DNA of 64,000 nt. It comes from Ifrita kowaldi (taxonomy: Eukaryota > Chordata > Aves > Passeriformes > Cinclosomatidae). The stretch covers positions 477,754 to 541,753 of the forward strand of contig VZRS01005636.1 in NCBI GenBank assembly GCA_013398055.1, given 5' to 3'. The position numbers and the translations under genes are program-made. The notes beneath the pieces were generated by a model. That model had not been told where the DNA came from, made no database searches, and saw only the letters and a list, made by a program, of their open reading frames with translations. Below are positions 1-12,948 of this stretch, piece after piece. How positions within the stretch are numbered: position 1 is the stretch's first letter; the number at the start of each line of letters is the position of its first letter.

Positions 1-2210
1 AGTTTGAGGAAATAGAATCATCTCAAAGTAAGAATCGAACATGCGTAATTTTATGCTGTTTGCCTCAAGTGCTGATGCATCCAAGCTACCCATCTCCTCT
101 AGAACTTCTCCTCTTTAGCTGTGGTGCACTTTGTAGCAATTTTATTAGTTTTTCTACTTTTTAATTAATTTTTCTACTTGTGCCATAAATACAGCAGCCA
201 TCTTTCCCAATACTCATTTGCTCTTTGCCTCATGGCCATTAGAAAGCTCCTTCATGCAACAGGCAGGGCAGACTTTTTGGGGTCAGCCTTATAAAAACGT
301 AAATATTCTTCCCTGATACATTTTTTTTTTTTTTTACAAATACTGCCTTTTGTAAGTTTGTACGTAGGTTTGGGGTTTGTACCTTTAATAGGAACTTTTC
401 TCACAGCAGTAAACACTCACTTGCATCCATTTACCTTTGTTTGCTTCAAAATTAACAACCTTGTCTTGCTTTTTCACATCAAACAGCACGAAAAACACGC
501 TGTAGCAAACCCCACTTCTCCTAAAAATTCCTCTGGGCTGATGCTGCTATTCTCATTCCCTCTGCTCTACTTTGCAAGCTCTTCCAAAGTATTGTTATTG
601 TTGTAATTCTTACATCTTATTCAAAATATTGGCATTGCCTTGGTTTCCAGTGATTCCTGTTGATTCCTATGCTGTTCCCTGTAATATAACTTATTCTTTC
701 AAACTTCGACCATCACTGTTTGTAGTTTTTTTAAACCCTAACTCTTTCTGGAAATCATTAAAGTTCTCTGTCACATCACAGTGCTGGAGTAGCACGAGGA
801 GCAATCTCCTTTGATTAGATAAATCAATATGAATATTTTGAAACAAATTTTGTCTCTTTCAATGGAGTTTGAGTGTTTTCTCTGTTCCTCTAAATCTTTG
901 TCATTTCCTTTTTAACAGTTAACCTCCAAAAATTCCTTTCATCCTTAGATTGCTCCGTAGTGTTTAGAAACATTTTCCACTTTACCTTCTGTTAACAGAA
1001 ATGTGTGGTTTATATTCAATGCCACATGTTAATCACTTACAAAGAGAATGACAGAGCTGCCTTTTATTTGGTGTCTGAGATGTAAAGGGGTTGCCATTCT
1101 GTGAAATGAGGTTTATGGCTCATACCAAAGTCTATTTCTCTGCTGTATTATGAAAGTGGCTTCTTCTCATCCTTTCTCTTTCTCTCCACAAGACTCTTCT
1201 CTCAACTGCTGGCTGAAAAGCAGAAGAATGAACATCTTCTGCTGTACTGTAATATAGAATAGTAAAAAGGACCCTAACATCTGTCAGCACCTGCTCTGCC
1301 TAGAAATTGTATCTCAATCCACAGATGCTTGGTTACCAGGCTTTGGAATCTGAATCTGTAATTCTGTGTTTCCCAGAAGAACAAGGACACCCTGTACCTT
1401 TCACTTGTACTTTTATTCTGTGTCTGGCAACTTTGAGAATGGATGTGATCTGTTGTTGTTATGGAGCCTTTCCCCCAGTGCAGGGCATTGTTTTACTCTG
1501 TGTTTTTTAGAAGTGTTATCCCATTTCTTCTTGATTTCTCCACTCAGTTGATGCTGACCTTGCCAATTTATTTCATCCTGTGTGTCAGTTACCCTTTGTG
1601 TACTGAAAAACACATTCCACCTAAATTGCTTATAGGCTAATCCCTTCCTTATAACTTCAGTCACTGACATGTTGCTTTTGAATTAGTTACTATCATTTTG
1701 TTGACCTTATCAATCTCAACAGTGTCCTTCCTTCTTCTAAACCAGTAACCAGAATTGAACGCTCTAGCCTCACTAGAATCTCAAATGCACCTCAAAACCT
1801 AATGATAATCATTCTGTTTTCTCTCCAGACTCCAAAATAAATGTTTGTGATGCTTTAGGCTTTCTTACTGTGCTGCATAGCAAACTGCACATACCAATTA
1901 ATTAATCATGAATACTTGAGAGATGTTGAGAGGCAGGACCAGAGGGCTGTGAGTCATGCATGTCTTGGTTATACTATTAAAGTTCCACCTGCCTACTGCA
2001 GAGCCACAGAATATAAGAGGGAACAATTTCCAGGTCCCAGACACCCCTTTACTGGGCTGTTGAGGTCTGTGAATGTTATACAAGCAGTTCACTTAACCTT
2101 TGGGAGGAGGACTGTCTTCTGGTGCTTTCCCAGTGTGTGATTTCATGAGCAGAATTTATTTATAAGATCTGGAAAAGCAATTTCCTCTTCAGCCCGTGAT
2201 TGGGGGTTCA
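1..2210. other. Unique AT-rich non-coding sequence
   Basis: I see no gene, RNA gene or recognisable transposon here. Open frames are short, have hydrophobic or Phe/Ser-rich translations typical of pyrimidine-rich DNA, and carry no motif. The only simple feature is a run of 15 T at 321-335. Confidence 0.6.
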
Positions 2211-2270
2211 AAAGCAAAAAAAAAAAAACAAACCAAAAAAAACCAAAAAGATCCCTACAGATCCCTACAG
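2211..2270. repeat. A/C-rich low-complexity tract with a 10-bp tandem duplication
   Basis: A run of 13 A is followed by short A runs broken by C or CC, up to 2250. Immediately after it, the decamer atccctacag occurs twice head to tail (2251-2260 and 2261-2270). The tract resembles others in the window at 34608 and 56878, and its complement resembles the G/T tracts at 35481, 43344 and 48932. Confidence 0.85.
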
Positions 2271-2889
2271 GGTTTCCAGAGATAAGGCACAGATCTTTCC
2301 TTCTAGAAGTCAAAACAAAGCACGTTTCAGCTCATGGCTATCACTTCTGCACGAGTCTCTTGCTATTACCATACCCCAGCCCTGGGCTTCCTGTCTTCAG
2401 ATTTACATTGATATTTTAATTTTTTTATTTAAAAAATTAAAAGTTTGCTTTATCTTTGTAGAGAATAAGTTCTATTGCTAGAAGACAATTTTATTTTAGA
2501 AGTCTCACCAATATCTCCCTCCCCCCTGTCACAAACTTCACTTAATTGAAAGGGGCCCATCTCAGATGCTTACATTCATGTGTAGTTAGTATCTTGCAGT
2601 ATTCTGTGCTGGGTTCCATATCTACCAAAATCAGTGTGACAGCTGTGACCCTCCTCCCACAGCAATAGCACTAATCTGAACATTTCAGTCCGGTGATCGC
2701 TGTCTCCCAAATTTTAACGCCTGCAAAGCGCTGAAGGTGTGACAGTAACAGTCACAGTGCTACCTGATGGTTATCAGGGGCATTATAAGGGAGGTGTTGG
2801 CAAGATTTCAAAGCAACAGTGAAAGCAGCCCTGTTCACAAGATGAAGTTGCATGTGTTCATAAAACCAGACTGATAAAACCCTCAATTA
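2271..2889. other. Unique sequence, nothing recognised
   Basis: AT-rich sequence with no convincing coding frame or repeat signature on either strand. Confidence 0.5.
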
Positions 2890-2960
2890 TAGAGGAGGCA
2901 GAAGAGGACAGGGACTAGAACTGAGACACTTGTTCCCAACACTCCTAAAGTTCCAGTGTT
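2890..2960 (-). repeat. Possible MIR-like SINE remnant, antisense
   Basis: The stretch with gcagaagagg, gggactagaactga and tgttcccaacactcct resembles the antisense MIR segment usually reading like 'gcagagctgggaatagaacccaggagtcctggctcccag'. The match is partial and only about 70 bases long, so this is a tentative call from remembered consensus. Confidence 0.4.
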
Positions 2961-3182
2961 ACATACATGCACTTCCAATGACATTTCTATCATCTCAGGG
3001 TTATAAACACCCTTTAGAAAGTTTCAAATATAAAAGAGTCACTGTATTACGCAGCATTTTTAAGCAGGTCTTTCACTGAACTCTTCTCAGTTGAAATCCA
3101 TCTAAAATCTGCAAGCATTCAGTAATTTTTCTGGCAGATTATATTCACTATTCAGCGCAATTATAACACTGTGTGAAATAAA

Positions 3183-3365
3183 TGGTAGAGAGAAAAATAA
3201 TTCAATGATCCAGTGACCTAAAACTGAAGTTCAAATCCCTCTATGTCTGCAGACTCCAGCACTCCTTTGTAAAAAACTACATCTATCCATGCTGCTGTCT
3301 CTTCTCTAAATAACGGGGAACAATAATCCCTTTCCCACCTCAGGTATGTTGTAATGATAAAACTT
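3183..3365 (+). repeat. MIR-like SINE remnant (sense)
   Basis: The segment contains a B-box-like gttcaaatccc near 3229-3239. About 75 bases downstream is the diagnostic core/3' portion: ttctctaaataacgggg, then acaataatccc, then cccacctcaggtatgttgtaatgataaa. This follows the MIR consensus order (TCTGTAAAATGGGG, ATAATAATA, CCTACCTCATAGGGTTGTTGTGAGGAT). The internal part is strongly diverged, as expected for an element older than the bird-mammal split. It is non-autonomous, tRNA-derived and has no coding capacity. Confidence 0.65.
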
Positions 3366-3672
3366 TTTATAGTATGTGGTGTTGATTGCGATAGGGGTTG
3401 ATGAGTATAGGAGATAAGATAGTATATGGAGATGGTGAGACAATGAAAGATGCAAAGAAAAAAATAACATAGAAAAGGACATTTTAAGTTTGAGTGAAAA
3501 ATATGTTCGCCATTGGCCTAACCCAATATTAGAACAGGTTTTTTTGGTAGCTAGAGAGGGACAGAATCTTTTTACCAGTTACAGCAAACAACCAGATTAT
3601 ATCACTATATAATGTATTATATTATTATATCTTTTTCTCCAGTTCTTCCCAGGAAAGCCCTAGTACTTCAGA

Positions 3673-3710
3673 GACTTCCTTCTCCAAATCAGAGGTCCCT
3701 TCCAATAACA
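3673..3710 (+). repeat. Possible CR1 3'-end scrap
   Basis: The 16-mer at 3690-3705 (cagaggtcccttccaa) equals the well-conserved CR1 segment just before the 3' octamer repeats. The preceding gacttccttctccaaat loosely fits the CR1 'GACTAGATGATCTCC' part. No clear terminal ATTCTATG repeat follows, so the match may be accidental. Confidence 0.35.
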
Positions 3711-6700
3711 AGTATGAGAAAATATCTTTTGAGTGCATGATTACAGCCTCCTTTCCAGTATGACAAGATAAAAGGATATTCTCAGATATTAGGATACATC
3801 TGAGGTGACAAATGTTTAATTATGGGGAATTACACCTTATGTGAAGAACCACATGTGAAAACTCTGGAAAATCTACTAACATAGATGGGTAAGGTCCTGC
3901 CAACATGAGATATTCCTTAGAGGCTGGTAAGGGACAGGAAGCCCAGAGTCCATGCAGCAAAAACAATGCTTTGCAAGAGTCTCTGGCTATGTGACCCCAT
4001 CCCTGGCAAAGCTGTAAAAAATGAGCCTCCTAATATACTTAAGCTATTGTTTTCAGACAGCTTTAGATGAGTAATTGCCTCGTGACACAAACCTACTTAG
4101 CAAATTGTACGGCATCCTGCGTATCAGTTCAGCACGGGCCCCCTTGTGTGCTCAGCCTCATCAAGGACTCGCTCACCTTTCACCACAGTTGCTTTGGGAT
4201 AATGAAAGAACATCATCAACACGGCTTCCTGGAGGCAGAGATAAGGATGCTGGAAAAGTGCTAACATGATGGATACAGAGTACATGAGATCCTGCTGGCG
4301 ATTGTTTTGTTCAGAGGACAAAATACCACTCAGCAGCCAGACACCGGCTGAACTCTGACCTTAACATCTGACATTAGGGGGCTGGCAAGGCACACAATGG
4401 GGCTGGAAGTGTGAGCATCAAGGAACTCTATCTGCATGGCGGCTGAAATCTTGCCAAGTGGTCAAATGCTGCAAAATCTATGCCACGAGGATAAAATGGT
4501 ATTTCCCTCAGGATGAGAGGGAAAAAGCTCAGAGGACGGCATCTGTTTTACAGGTTTTGCACTGGAGATTGTTTTGTCAAGAACACAAGCTACCAAAAAT
4601 CAAAGTGTATGATTATAAGACACCCCACGCCAAAGGTAGTATAGAACAAATTAAGATGTAAACCACTAGGAAGTTTTACACATTTTGGCCACACATCTCG
4701 TTTGGGAAATTTAGCAGCAACAAATGCAGGACTCGAGAGCAAACTGCACTGATGGGCAGCATGGAATGGAAAAGCTGGATTTTTGGGGAATATTTGTTAT
4801 GGAAAATGAATTCTATCTCAGTATATAGTACTTGATAAATTGCCTAAAAGAGAGAAGACTGGAAAGAAGAAAAGGCAGGCATTACTAGTGTCAATAGACT
4901 TTCCCAAAGTAAATACTACGGATCAAGATATTCTAATCCAAGCCAGAACTTTGACTGAATAAGATGTATAAGTTGTCCAATAATGAAAATGAACAATATT
5001 TTCTACTTAGCTGGACAAGGAGTAGCCATGATTTTGTCCACAAGCTGTAGATTTCAACCTTGTAGCAGCCAGAGTAGGATGCCAGCCAGCGGAACGGGCA
5101 TGGCACAGATCAACTCAGCTGTAGTAGAAGTCAAGGTATCTATTTTTCATTAGTGATGTCCTAGGTTATAATACGAAAAGGTAAAAACTGAAAATCTGTG
5201 TGTTGTAGCCATGTAAAGTCCAGAAAAACTCAAACAGTTTGTTTCTTTTTCACCAATTTGCTGCCTTCTTTACAGCAATAGCTTTGACACGTTCCACGCA
5301 CAGTGAAAGAGCATCTTTGAAATCTGATGATCGATGTGCTATCTGTGTCTGGGATGAGAATTCCACTGGGCTGAGTGCACACCAAATTTCTATGGAATAG
5401 TAACCCTGCTCCTTAAGTTGCTGGTACTCTCTGCTTCATACTCTGCCCCCACCCATCTTGTGTATTTAAACAGATTTAAATGGCTCCTTTATCTTCTTAG
5501 CCTACAAACAAAATAAATCTCATCCCTTGAGCATGATACCTTTGCATTCTACAGAGCTACAAACTGTGGGGAGTTACTTTTTTAGTGAGACAGAAGGTTT
5601 TAGGAACTACTTTGGAGCTGCTGTCTGGGACCATAATTCTTCCCTCGACATCCTTTTGCCTCAGTAACCTTGTCTCTCTCAATCTCTGCATTTTTTAACT
5701 TGATATTCTCCTCTTTATTTGTTTTCCAAGTGACTCACTTTGTCTAGCAGAATAATCTCTAGCCCCACATAGTCTACAGAATTTAAGAGCCTGGGCAAAA
5801 TTAATTGGAAAGATAATATAAACACTGTGCTCAGGAGGGGAGACATGACACATAAATTACCAGATGCCTGCGAGCTTTTGCCACTCTCAGTCACTGCTTC
5901 TTTTCCTCTCTGTGATTGCTACTGGGGAGTGGATGTAAAGCTGGCAAGACAGAGGCAGTTTACAAATAACTGTGCATAAACATGGAAATCCTCTGATAGG
6001 AAAGACCACAGAGTTCGTTGTTTAAATATTTTTCTGACAATAGTGTTCCTGAACTCTTTTTGTAAATACTGAAACCTTAAGCAATTAGGGAATAAGCAAC
6101 GATTCAGCTGAAAAGTTTTGTGTCAAGTGCTTTCCTGGTAGTGTTGGATGCCTTTCTATTAAAAGAAAAATCTTCACAGTTTTATTTGACAAAGGGGATT
6201 AAAACCATGCAAGATGGGCAGCCAGTATCCAGTGTAGCAAACTTGGCAAATATAATTTAATGCACCTTTGGCTTAGTCTCTTTGTTAATAAAGGCTTTAT
6301 AAGGGATTAAGAAATTATTAAAAACTGCTACAGACATGATAAACTTTGACTTGACTTTCACAATGATTACTGTTTTGCCCAATTGTTTGATAAATTATTA
6401 ATAGAATCTTCAGTATGAAATCAGAATTTATCCTGAACGACAAAAATGGACTACATTTTTTAGCCACAAATATGAAAACTTGGGCAACTTGCACATATTA
6501 CTGTGAATTCTTTTGTGGACTTAAAGTGGATCTCACCCTCAAGTTGTCAATCTAATAAAAACAATTTAGTGGGCTCAGAAATTCTATGGCTACAAAGGGA
6601 AGGGTTAATTCATAAAGATCAGCAATTGCAAGTTCTTAATCTAATCAGAGAGGGAGAATTAATTGTGGGTGAAAAGTCACCTCAGATGTAGGGGAGGAAA

Positions 6701-9700
6701 TTGCAGCTTCATTGGCTGTTTGGTCTTTATTTCTTGAAGGAAAAGTAAAATGGTAGAGAGATGCTTTCTTCCCAAGAACCTTGAAAAATTGTTTCATTTT
6801 GGTCTCTACAGACTAAGTGCCACCTTTTTACACCTTTGAAAAAATTCTTGCTTAGAAAGTATGTTCATGGGGGTTCCTTTTTCTGTTAAAAGAGCAGAAA
6901 TATTATTCTAGCTGTGTATTTTTATTTATTTGAATGAGGCATGACTTGGTCTGCCTCTGAATTCATGGAGCAGAAGGGTAACTTGAGCAAGAGGTCCATG
7001 GGGAAAATAACTCCTTGTATTCTGGTAGTATCAGGGTAATGGGAAAAGGTTTTATAGCTCCTGGTGTCTCATTGAAAAGCCAAGAGAAGCAAAGGAGGAT
7101 GGAACAACTGTGTTTATTTGGCTGTCATGTTACTCAGGTTTTACTACTGATTCCTTAGATACTGCTAAAAATATCTAAGTTCAGACTACTTGTTACCTGT
7201 TAGTTGACTGCTAGAAGTGCTGTCACCAGTCAGAAACAGTGATTATTTCATTATCTCACGTTAAATTACTGCATTTGCAGCTAATCATGAAGTCTTATTG
7301 TCAACTGCAACTTGATTTATTTAGTGTTAAACAAACCAGGCTAAGCCATCTGTAAACTGTTGGTTTTGCTAGGGTTTTTTTTGTGGTTTTGGATTTTTAA
7401 AAAATTTATTTATACCATTGTTTTTCTCCCCTCTCTGTGCCTTCATGAAAAGCCAGTGGGTATTTAGTGGTTTACAGTATTTCTGAAGTGGTGTCACCAT
7501 GATGAAGAGGTATCATCAGGCCAGGCTTCAGTTCTTTGTTTTGACAAACACTGTGAGATACTTCACTGATAATAAGCAGTAAACTGACATTTGCAAGTGG
7601 AAAACTACTTTCATTAAACCTTTTCTCTCCAGTTTGAGACCCCCTTGCTAATAAATGAAGGTGGCAGGAAATATCTCTGTATATTAGAGCACTATGAGGT
7701 GCAATTTGAAAGTGACACAGATGAAAAATTGTTCCTGTAATAAACTATTGATTTTGTTCACAATCAGGACTGAAAGAACAGGATATGTAAGAATAAGTGT
7801 CTCTGATTCTGAGCAATAGTAAACACAGGGTTTAGTGCCTCAGTAATTATCTACATTGGAGAAAACACAGAGAAGGTAATGGGTGAGGTAGGAAAAAATA
7901 CAGATGGCTTTCGGAAGGAAAAAAAAAATGGGAAGAATGTCTTCCAGCCCTCGAAATACATTCACTCCTAGAGTAGCAAACGGAGCTGAACATCTGCTAC
8001 AAGCAAACCACCTCTGGAGCAATGAGGTGTCACTGCGACAAAAGCGCGTTTTCAAGGCATTAGAGTCAACCTGACTGAAGTAAATGGACCAACTGGCTTT
8101 AAATCCTAGACAGTTCGTCACAAAACATGTGAGATCCTGCTCATACAGCAACATTTTAAAACTGAATGGGCAGCAGTTCTTCAGCAAATAATGTTTTAGA
8201 AGAGCATTGCTCAGACCCTCCGTCAGGCCCTGTTACACTGAAATGTACATAAATTCTCAATGAATACCTATTTATAAAGTTATTTTATCTGTGTCCCCAG
8301 AGGTTCTTAGAGCAAAACATTAAGAGGATTATCTCTTTTCCTTTGAATGAGCTTGCTATCTTAAGGGGGAGAATCAATAATTAGTTTACATGTTGTTCAG
8401 AGTCTCCGCTCTTAAGCTTCCAATATCTGCTGAAATTCAAAACAGAACTATTAAAAGAGTGCTTTGAGAAAAAGGCTTGTAACTTGAAAGTACAAGACAA
8501 TTATTTAGAGTTTGGGGTGGATTTTTGCTTTTGTGTGTATCTGTGACCTTTACTGAGAGGTATATATTCAACAGGTACACCTTAGGTTGTCCTCATGTCC
8601 CTTAGCCTGACTTCACCCCATCTCCGCTCTCAAAAACCCCTCCCAAAACACAGATAAATTTAAATCAATTTTAAATGGATGAAAGTCACATACTCACTAC
8701 AGTCACCTGTTGTTCTCCCAATATTGTCATTCATTTTGAACGAAAAGCTCAATATCAGCAGCCTGTATCTTTCAGCTCGTTCAGGTGCCAAGTTGTATGT
8801 GGAAGCATAAAGCAAAAGATTGAGCAGGACAGATAAGGGCAGAAAATTCTCGATCAATGGCATTTTGGGTTGCATGTCTACCTTTGGAGCAAGGGAGTTG
8901 TGGTTGTCCTTGCCATAAGGGACTGACCATAGGTTAGACCTCTAAGGAGGTTTAACTTTTCATGCCAGATCTGGAAGTGCTCCTAACACCGCATTTTCAC
9001 CTTGATTTAACATTTGCAAAATGAAGTACTACAGAGAATGACTCTTTAAGACAGAATAAAGAATAGGCACTCCTTTCAAATATTGAAGGAGCCAGGAATA
9101 TAAATGGAGATGTGAGGATTACTCCTTTTCGTGAGGGACAACAGGATCCCTCAGGAGCTAATGTTGGGTGGTAACAAGCCATTCAAAACCTGTGTTTCTC
9201 TGAGGAAGAGGAAGTGAGAACTGCTTAATAACTAAATAATGAAAATGTGCAGAAGTAAAAAGGTTCACATCTGCTGAGCTGTCCATCCCCCAGACTGATC
9301 CCACCTACGATTTCTTTATCCTCCTAGGACAAGGAAGGCAGATCCCTGACTCATTACAGAACCTCAGCAGAAGTTTTGTTTATACATGTGTTTTTGGAAG
9401 GAAGTGTCTAATGTTTCTAAGTGACAAAAATGTGGCCTGCACTTTGTTTTGTTTCACTTTTTCAGGGTTTCACTTTTTTTTTTAATACTTTTTTTTTTTT
9501 ACTGTCCTCCAGTTATGTGGTGTCTTGTGATACTTAAAATAATGCATCCCATGATTGTGAACAAATGGAGGCTGAAAGTTTGGAAAAGTGTTCTAATAGT
9601 CCAAAGAGTGAGTAAAAGCACGGATGTGTTTTCCAGGTGGGCAGTGGTGATGCAAAACAAAAGTTATTTAAGGTAGCAGTTGATATCCTGTAAGAGTCGT

Positions 9701-12492
9701 TTGTACAATAAATTAGGAGATTTCAGAGACAAAGCTTGTCTTTGTCCAAAGGGCTGATATAGTTAAGGGGATCTGTTTCCTGGTGTTGTAACTAAATTCT
9801 GTTGATCCCCATGATTTATGGAAAAAAGAGGCTTTGTGTCATCCCTCCCTGCCCCTTGATGCATATTTTGTCATTTCTTGTGTGTGTGGCTGTCACTTCT
9901 CTCTGAATCTCTGGAAAAAGGCTGCACCCTAAGTAAAGCTGTTGTGGTTTTAAGAGTGAAATTAAGTTCTCCTGACTTTGGTTTGTACAACACTGACATC
10001 CCAAAGACCACAAATTGACAACCAAGCATCAACAGTGAGCAGTCAAAAAACACCAGAAAACACATGGAAAAAACCTAAACGAACACCTGTGAACAAGGAT
10101 CTTCATGGTATTAGCTCCAAAAACGGTGGCATATTAAGGATACTTCATGTCTGCCTTGGAGATGACTGTTCATGTTGAAGAAGAGAAGAGGGCCCTTTAT
10201 TCACGGAGTCCAGAAATTTGGGGGAAAAAACACAAACCAAGATTTGCCTAGTTTGAGTTCAGCACTGAAGTACAAAAGATTGAGCTGGATAGTCAGAGTA
10301 GCTCTTAATGCTGGAATTAACCATTTTGCTCAGTTTTTCTTTTCTTCACCTGTCTTCCTTCAAAAGCCAGAGGCTTCAAGTCTCCAGTCACAGAAACAAA
10401 ATCGAGATCAGAATTTGGGATCTGCATTTGACAGATGTAGATACACCTGCAGGCTTGTCAGGGTTTTCAATAAGCTTTCTGTCACAATAGTTTCAGTTTA
10501 CCAAAATGCACGTTGCCAAAGTGTTCTGGTTTGCTGGGGACTTTGTTTGCTTAATGGACTTTCCTGTAATTCAGTCTTTCCTTTCTGTAAGGAACAGATC
10601 ACTGCCCTTTAAACATAATTTGAAAAGAAACAGTAATTGTGTATGAGACAACCTTTGCTTTGTCTTCAAGTGACTCAAAAGAGTGCAAGCTTTAATTCTA
10701 ATATATATTTTGGGAATTGAATAAATGTGGATTCCAGATTGCTTGGATAACGCGCTGTGAGTTCGTCAAAGCCTGCGGTGCTGGAGATAGTGCTGATAGA
10801 GAACTTTTGGAACAGGGAGGGAAAAAAGGAAGCATAGGGCTGGGGTGATAATAGCAGATGTCAAAATGGGCTAAGAAGGGAGGAGTAGCTATTTTATAAG
10901 GGGGGGGTCTACATAATCATGATTTGGGAGCTTTAACAGAGTATCAGGAATATGTTAGGAAAAAAACATAACTTCAATTAGGCTACCTGGAAGAAGTATG
11001 TCTCATACTTAGACATTAAACTGTCAAAGGTAATCAGGTGACTTAGTTTTCAGCAAGTAGGTCCTGTTAAGAATGTGAAACAAGCTGACTCTTGACTTTC
11101 TTGGTGATAGATGTTGTTTACCAGCTTATGACTAAACCAGAGAAATATTTATGGCACAATGGAGTAATAAACTCTGTTTGATTAGAATACCTATTTACCT
11201 AAATAAATAAACAAATATAAAAGTAATCTGAAAATTACCTAAGACTGTGTTTCACAAAGATCATGTCCAGGATTAGCCTCTCTGACAAGTGTGACAGAGT
11301 TTGTTTGTGAGCTTGTTTGCCGGGTAGTTCTGCCAGTAAGATGGGAAATGAACCAAGCTTGGCTTCTACAACTCACAGTTGTAGAGGGCGGGACAGGTGG
11401 GTGGATGTTTTTTATTTTAATTCAATTATGGTTGACTGATGCCTGTTCTCAAAAGAAAAAACCCACCATGAAGGTTTTGCATTGTTAATGCAAAACAAAA
11501 TGCAGCATTAATGAATAACAACTGCCTGAACCAGTCCTGTTGTATGTAAAGACTTATCCAGCTTCTCAGTTCATCTCTTTGCCAAAGTTACATGTAAAAC
11601 CATTTTTTAAAAGGCTTTGGTAGGAACTGCTGCTTTCAAGTTTATATATTCCATATAGTTTAAAAAAAATGAAAGGAACATGGCAAAGAGAACTGTTTGC
11701 ATAATTTCAATTTATTTTTCAGTGTAGTTTTTGAATTTGCACTGCCTACTGCATGTAATAACTGTAAAGAAACGGGAGTGACTAGCAGATGATCAAGGAA
11801 AGGGAGTCAAATAATTATGGCTGATGACTTATTTAATGGGTGTTGAGCCACCCTGCCTTGCCAGCCTGGCTTGTACTTCAGTAGCCAGCTTTGATACCTA
11901 CTTACTGTAAATAAACTCTCACTAATGTTCTTTCCATTTCAAGTGAAGAGAGGATCTGTACATGTCCGCAAAGTTTGCAAGAATGACTAGAAATGAATTA
12001 ATCAGTAGATACCTAGCCAGAAATCTAGTTTTTACTGTGAAGGATCTCTTGAAAAAGAATCGGGGCAGAACGAATATCTAATCTTGTAAGCAATTGCCAA
12101 AGGGTGCTGGATTTTCTGCTCACAGTCTTTCATGGTAGAAATGGTCCATCTAACATAAGGCTGTGACTCATTAAGGAAAACACTGAAGGAGTGCTTCTGC
12201 TGGGGTCTATCTTGCATGGATTTCTGACCCTCACAGAGATAAACAACATTCCAGCACTTACTCAAGCATGCCCATGAAAACAGCTCGTTTTGCCTATCAC
12301 TTGGTTCTTTCAAACCTGATTCCCTTGCTGTTTACAGCAAGTCCTGTACTGCTGCAATAACATTTCAAATGGATGTCTTTGTTTTCTAGGTAACTCTTAG
12401 CAGTGGTAATTATTATTTCAGAATGCTGCCATTTTTGCTCAAAGACATCTCTTATGTACATACGTGCCTCTGTAAGGGATCAAGTGATTTCT
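3711..12492. other. Long unique stretch without recognisable genes
   Basis: Both strands were read and I find no gene, tRNA or clear transposon. Simple features are an A10 run near 7919-7928, a T10 and a T12 run at 9474-9483 and 9489-9500, and a short T/G tract near 7365-7395. A 146-codon open frame near 10172-10612 and one of about 94 codons at 12032-12313 (-) show no family motif and are probably chance. The 4060-4640 part is less AT-rich, with several CpGs and two attgtttt (SOX-like) motifs, and could be a conserved non-coding element. Confidence 0.55.
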
Positions 12493-12948
12493 CAGAATCA
12501 TAGAATGGGTTGGGTTGGGTTGGAAGGTACCTTAAAGATCATTTCATTGCAGCCCCTCTGCTGTGGGCAGGGAACCTTCCACTAGACCAGGTTACCCAGA
12601 GCCCCATCTGGCCAGGTCTTGAACACTTCCAAAGATGCCAAGTCCACAACATCTCAGGGAAACTTGTTCCAGTGCCTCACCACCCTTAGAGTAAAGAATT
12701 TCGTCCTAACATCTAATGTAAACCTGTCATCCTTTGGCTTAAGGCCATTCTCCCTGGTCCAGTCACTCCACGCCTTTGTGAAAAGTCTCTGTCCAGCTCT
12801 CTTGCAGCCCCCTTTAGGCACTGGGACTCTGCTATAAGGTGTCCCCAGAGCCTTTTCTTCTTGGACTGACCAACTCTCTCAGCCTGTCTTCATAGCTGTT
12901 TCAGCCCTGTGATAAACTTAGTGACTCTCCTCTGGACTCATTCCACCC
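12493..12948 (-). mobile_element. CR1 LINE, 3'-terminal fragment
   Basis: Read on the plus strand, this begins cagaatcatagaat, the complement of the CR1 3' octamer repeat. The complements of conserved CR1 3'-UTR/ORF2-end segments follow in order: ggttggaaggtacctta, gatgccaagtccacaac, cttgttccagtgcctca, accctgtcat-like text and ctcctctggactcattcc. The element therefore runs right to left, with its true 3' end at about 12493 and a 5' truncation near 12948. Such 5'-truncated CR1 copies are the dominant avian interspersed repeat. No intact frame remains. A (GGGTT)3 expansion lies just inside the 3' end. Confidence 0.9.

Noticed and set aside
10521..10560. gtgttctggtttgctgggg resembling the start of an avian LTR
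   Set aside because: Similarity stops after about 19 bases, and the following sequence does not match that LTR family.
10172..10612. 146-codon plus-strand open frame
   Set aside because: No recognisable motif or homologue from memory, with mixed hydrophobic, Cys and Ser content; a frame of this length is not surprising in 64 kb.
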